This document shows, piece after piece, positions 21,259-22,867 of a stretch of DNA of 22,867 bases. Position numbers and translations under genes: made by a program. The notes beneath the pieces were generated by a model, which was not told the DNA's origin, did no database searches, and saw only the letters and a program-made list of their open reading frames with translations. Source of the DNA: Faecalibacterium sp. CAG:74 (lineage in GTDB: Bacteria; Bacillota; Clostridia; Christensenellales; Aristaeellaceae); assembly GCA_000437595.1 (NCBI GenBank), contig FR899896.1:57287-80153 (forward strand), in the 5' to 3' direction. Every line of letters starts with the position of its first letter. Positions within the stretch are counted from its first letter, which is position 1.

Positions 21259-22577
21259 GCAATCACCCCTGTCAGGTCGTAGGTGCTGGCTTTTTCAATG
21301 CGGACGTCCACGAAATCGCCGACGCTGGGCATTTTGCTTTCGCCTGCGGTGAAGATGATTTCGCCGTCGGTTTCGGGGGCTTCGCGCTGGCTTCTGCCGA
21401 GGATTTCGCCGCGCGCGTTGCGGTCGGTCACGAGCACTTTCTCCACCGTGCCCACGCGCGCCTGATTCTTCTTCCGCGCGATGGCTGCCTGCCGCTTCAT
21501 CAGCCGGTCGAGCCGCTCCGCCTTGACCTCCTCCGGAATTTGGTCAGGCATTTTCGCGGCGGGCGTGCCCTCTTCGGGGGAGTAGGTGAACGCGCCGAGG
21601 CGGTCGAACTCGGCTTCGGGCAGGAAATCAAGCAATTCTTGGAACTGCTCTTCCGTCTCGCCGGGGAAGCCGACGATAATCGACGTGCGCAGGGTGATGC
21701 CGCGCTCGTGCGCACCCTTGACAGCGCGGCGAATATCGGCGCTTGTGCCGCGGCGGTGCATCCTTTTCAGTACCGCGTCGTTGACGTGCTGAATCGGCAA
21801 ATCAACATAGCTGCAAATATTGGGCGTGTTTGCGATGATGTCCAGCAACTGCTCGCTGGTTTCCTCCGGATAGCAGTAGAGGACGCGCAGCCAGTCCACG
21901 CCGTCGATTTTCGCCGCCTTCTGCATCAGCTCCGCCAGCTTCGATCCGCCGCCGAAATCCATGCCGTAGCGCGACGTGTCCTGCGCAACGAGGATGTGCT
22001 CCTTCACGCCCTGCTTGGCCAAACTTTCGATTTCGCGGAGGATGTCGGCTTCGGGGCGGGAGCGGTACGGGCCGCGGATTTTCGGAATCGCGCAGAACGT
22101 GCAGCAGTTCGAGCAGCCCTCGCCGATGCGGGTGTACGCGGTGTAGGACGGGGTGGTCAGCACGCGGTCGTGGGCGTAATAGGTGTGGTCGTCCATGCAG
22201 TAGGACTTGCGCACGCCGCCAAGCGCCTTTTCCAGCGCGTCGGGCAGCTGCTGATACTGGTTGACGCCCATCAGCAGGTCGATTTCAGGAATCTCCTGCA
22301 TCAAATCCTTCTCGTAGCGCTGGGCAAGGCAGCCCGTGACCACCAGCACCCGGCACTTGCCGATTTGCTTGTACCGCGCCATGTCGAGAATCGCGTCGAT
22401 GGACTCCTCCTTCGCCGACGCGATGAACCCGCAGGTGTTCACCATCAGCACATCCGCCTGCGCGGGATCGTTCGTCAGCTCATACCCGTGCTCCCGCAGC
22501 AGCCCCAGCGCGGTCTCGCTATCCACGCGGTTCTTATTACATCCCAGCGAAATCATTCCAACCTTGAGTTTCGTCAT
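21255..22577 (-). CDS. rimO: Ribosomal protein S12 methylthiotransferase RimO
   Basis: A 440-aa radical-SAM enzyme that methylthiolates an aspartate of ribosomal protein S12. The N-terminal UPF0004 domain binds one [4Fe-4S] cluster through Cys13, Cys49 and Cys83. The radical-SAM cluster is held by Cys155, Cys159 and Cys162 (GCSNCCTFC). A C-terminal TRAM domain (about 375-440) ends in YDLTGVIA. GEGCSNCCTFCAIPKIRG and LPIQHVNDAVLKRMHR favour RimO over MiaB. The longest frame starts at 22712, but its first 45 residues are translated hairpin repeat. AAGGAG (22584-22589) lies 6 nt before the ATG at 22577, where conserved sequence begins. It is cotranscribed with pgsA. Confidence 0.96.
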   Translation of the reverse strand: MTKLKVGMISLGCNKNRVDSETALGLLREHGYELTNDPAQADVLMVNTCGFIASAKEESIDAILDMARYKQIGKCRVLVVTGCLAQRYEKDLMQEIPEIDLLMGVNQYQQLPDALEKALGGVRKSYCMDDHTYYAHDRVLTTPSYTAYTRIGEGCSNCCTFCAIPKIRGPYRSRPEADILREIESLAKQGVKEHILVAQDTSRYGMDFGGGSKLAELMQKAAKIDGVDWLRVLYCYPEETSEQLLDIIANTPNICSYVDLPIQHVNDAVLKRMHRRGTSADIRRAVKGAHERGITLRTSIIVGFPGETEEQFQELLDFLPEAEFDRLGAFTYSPEEGTPAAKMPDQIPEEVKAERLDRLMKRQAAIARKKNQARVGTVEKVLVTDRNARGEILGRSQREAPETDGEIIFTAGESKMPSVGDFVDVRIEKASTYDLTGVIA

Positions 22578-22583
22578 TGCTTT

Positions 22584-22589
22584 CTCCTT
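22584..22589 (-). promoter_or_regulatory. Ribosome binding site deciding the rimO start
   Basis: AAGGAG lies 6 nt before the ATG at 22577. The upstream frame extension has none and lies in repeat DNA. Confidence 0.8.
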
Positions 22590-22608
22590 ACCATTGATGG
22601 GGGGAACC

Positions 22609-22727
22609 CAAGGGGCTTTGCCCCTTGACCCCACCAGAGGCTTTGCCTCTGGACTCCACAAGGGACTTCGTCCCTTGACTCTTTCGCGCGATTGAATTGG
22701 TCGCACTTTCATGCTTTGCCCGCGTGT
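22609..22727 (+). repeat. Family A hairpin-string repeat, copy 4
   Basis: Hairpins CAAGGGGC/GCCCCTTG (22609-22627), CCAGAGGC/GCCTCTGG (22634-22652) and CAAGGGAC/GTCCCTTG (22659-22677), then the tail beginning CTTTCGCGCGATT. The second and third hairpins with their spacer are identical to copy 3. It lies in the 5' region of rimO, antisense to it. Confidence 0.88.
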
Positions 22728-22765
22728 TTATCCACAACTCACCCACACTGTCCCCCGTATCCACA
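22728..22765 (+). promoter_or_regulatory. Pair of DnaA-box-like sequences
   Basis: TTATCCACA at 22728-22736 is a perfect match to the consensus DnaA box. GTATCCACA at 22757-22765 has one mismatch. They share orientation and start 29 bp apart, in non-coding DNA upstream of rimO. No AT-rich unwinding region adjoins them. Confidence 0.45.
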
Positions 22766-22778
22766 AGTTACGTCAAAG

Positions 22779-22867
22779 ACCAGTAACAGGAGTGTGCACT
22801 GCGAAGGTTTCCAAAGGGCGATCGCAAAGCCCTTTGGTCGCTCCCGCAGGAGCGAAATCACCTGCAA
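22779..22867 (+). repeat. Family B structured repeat, copy 4 (short apical form), cut by the window end
   Basis: The leader ACCAGTAACA is shared with copy 3. Stem A is CCAAAGGGC/GCCCTTTGG (22811-22819 with 22829-22837), enclosing GATCGCAAA. Stem B is TCGCTCC/GGAGCGA (22838-22855) with a CGCA loop. The tail is incomplete at the right edge. No gene is visible between here and rimO. Confidence 0.88.

Noticed and set aside
22578..22712. 45-residue N-terminal extension of RimO
   Set aside because: It is translated family A hairpin DNA. AAGGAG and the conserved RimO start lie at 22577-22589.

Overview
The window looks like a chromosomal segment from a GC-rich member of the Clostridia (Bacillota). 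The basis is the gene families present (a DUF3842 protein, a PF06541 membrane protein, a clostridial-style MurG and a DnaD-like protein), strong GGAGG-type ribosome binding sites, and sigma-A promoters of the TTGACA/TATAAT type, often with a TGC extension before the -10. The assignment to class is inference, and genus cannot be told from here. No rRNA, tRNA, CRISPR array, transposase or phage structural gene was recognised.

Layout: fifteen of seventeen genes lie on the minus strand. (1) Positions 1-4740 hold an exopolysaccharide/cell-wall glycan block read right to left from a promoter near 4704-4732: a Wzy/WaaL-type polymerase or ligase, a GT2 glycosyltransferase, and a long two-domain glycosyltransferase that runs off the left edge. 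The two-domain gene is open for all 637 codons visible. (2) Positions 4769-8189 form an envelope-transport operon behind a strong promoter: an AI-2E family transporter, a MscS channel and an aromatic-acid-exporter-like protein. (3) Positions 8308-11766 hold a YjjG-like HAD nucleotidase, two diverged secreted metallo-beta-lactamase-fold proteins and a PF06541 membrane protein. (4) Positions 12131-17080 hold gyrB and gyrA. (5) Positions 17237-18677 hold tandem structured repeats, a phased 10-bp repeat and a plus-strand DnaD-like gene with a Cys/Asp/Pro tetrapeptide-repeat linker. (6) Positions 18832-22577 hold an isolated murG, a DUF3842 gene diverging from it, and a rimO-pgsA operon.

The most unusual signal lies in the spaces between genes. 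Two families of hairpin-rich interspersed repeats recur. Family A is a string of short perfect hairpins followed by a conserved tail (near 1943, 11779, 11909 and 22609). Family B is a two-stem element (17237, 17355, 20480-20632 on the minus strand, and 22779 to the window end). In family B the stem sequences differ between copies but stay perfectly paired, and two alternative apical modules occur in both stem backgrounds. These look like structured, modular and probably mobile or RNA-active elements. I do not recognise them as a named family.

For several genes the longest open frame is not the best start, because it reads through repeat DNA or lacks a ribosome binding site. Starts were moved for the two-domain glycosyltransferase, the aromatic-acid exporter, the AI-2E transporter, the DnaD-like gene, murG, the DUF3842 gene and rimO.
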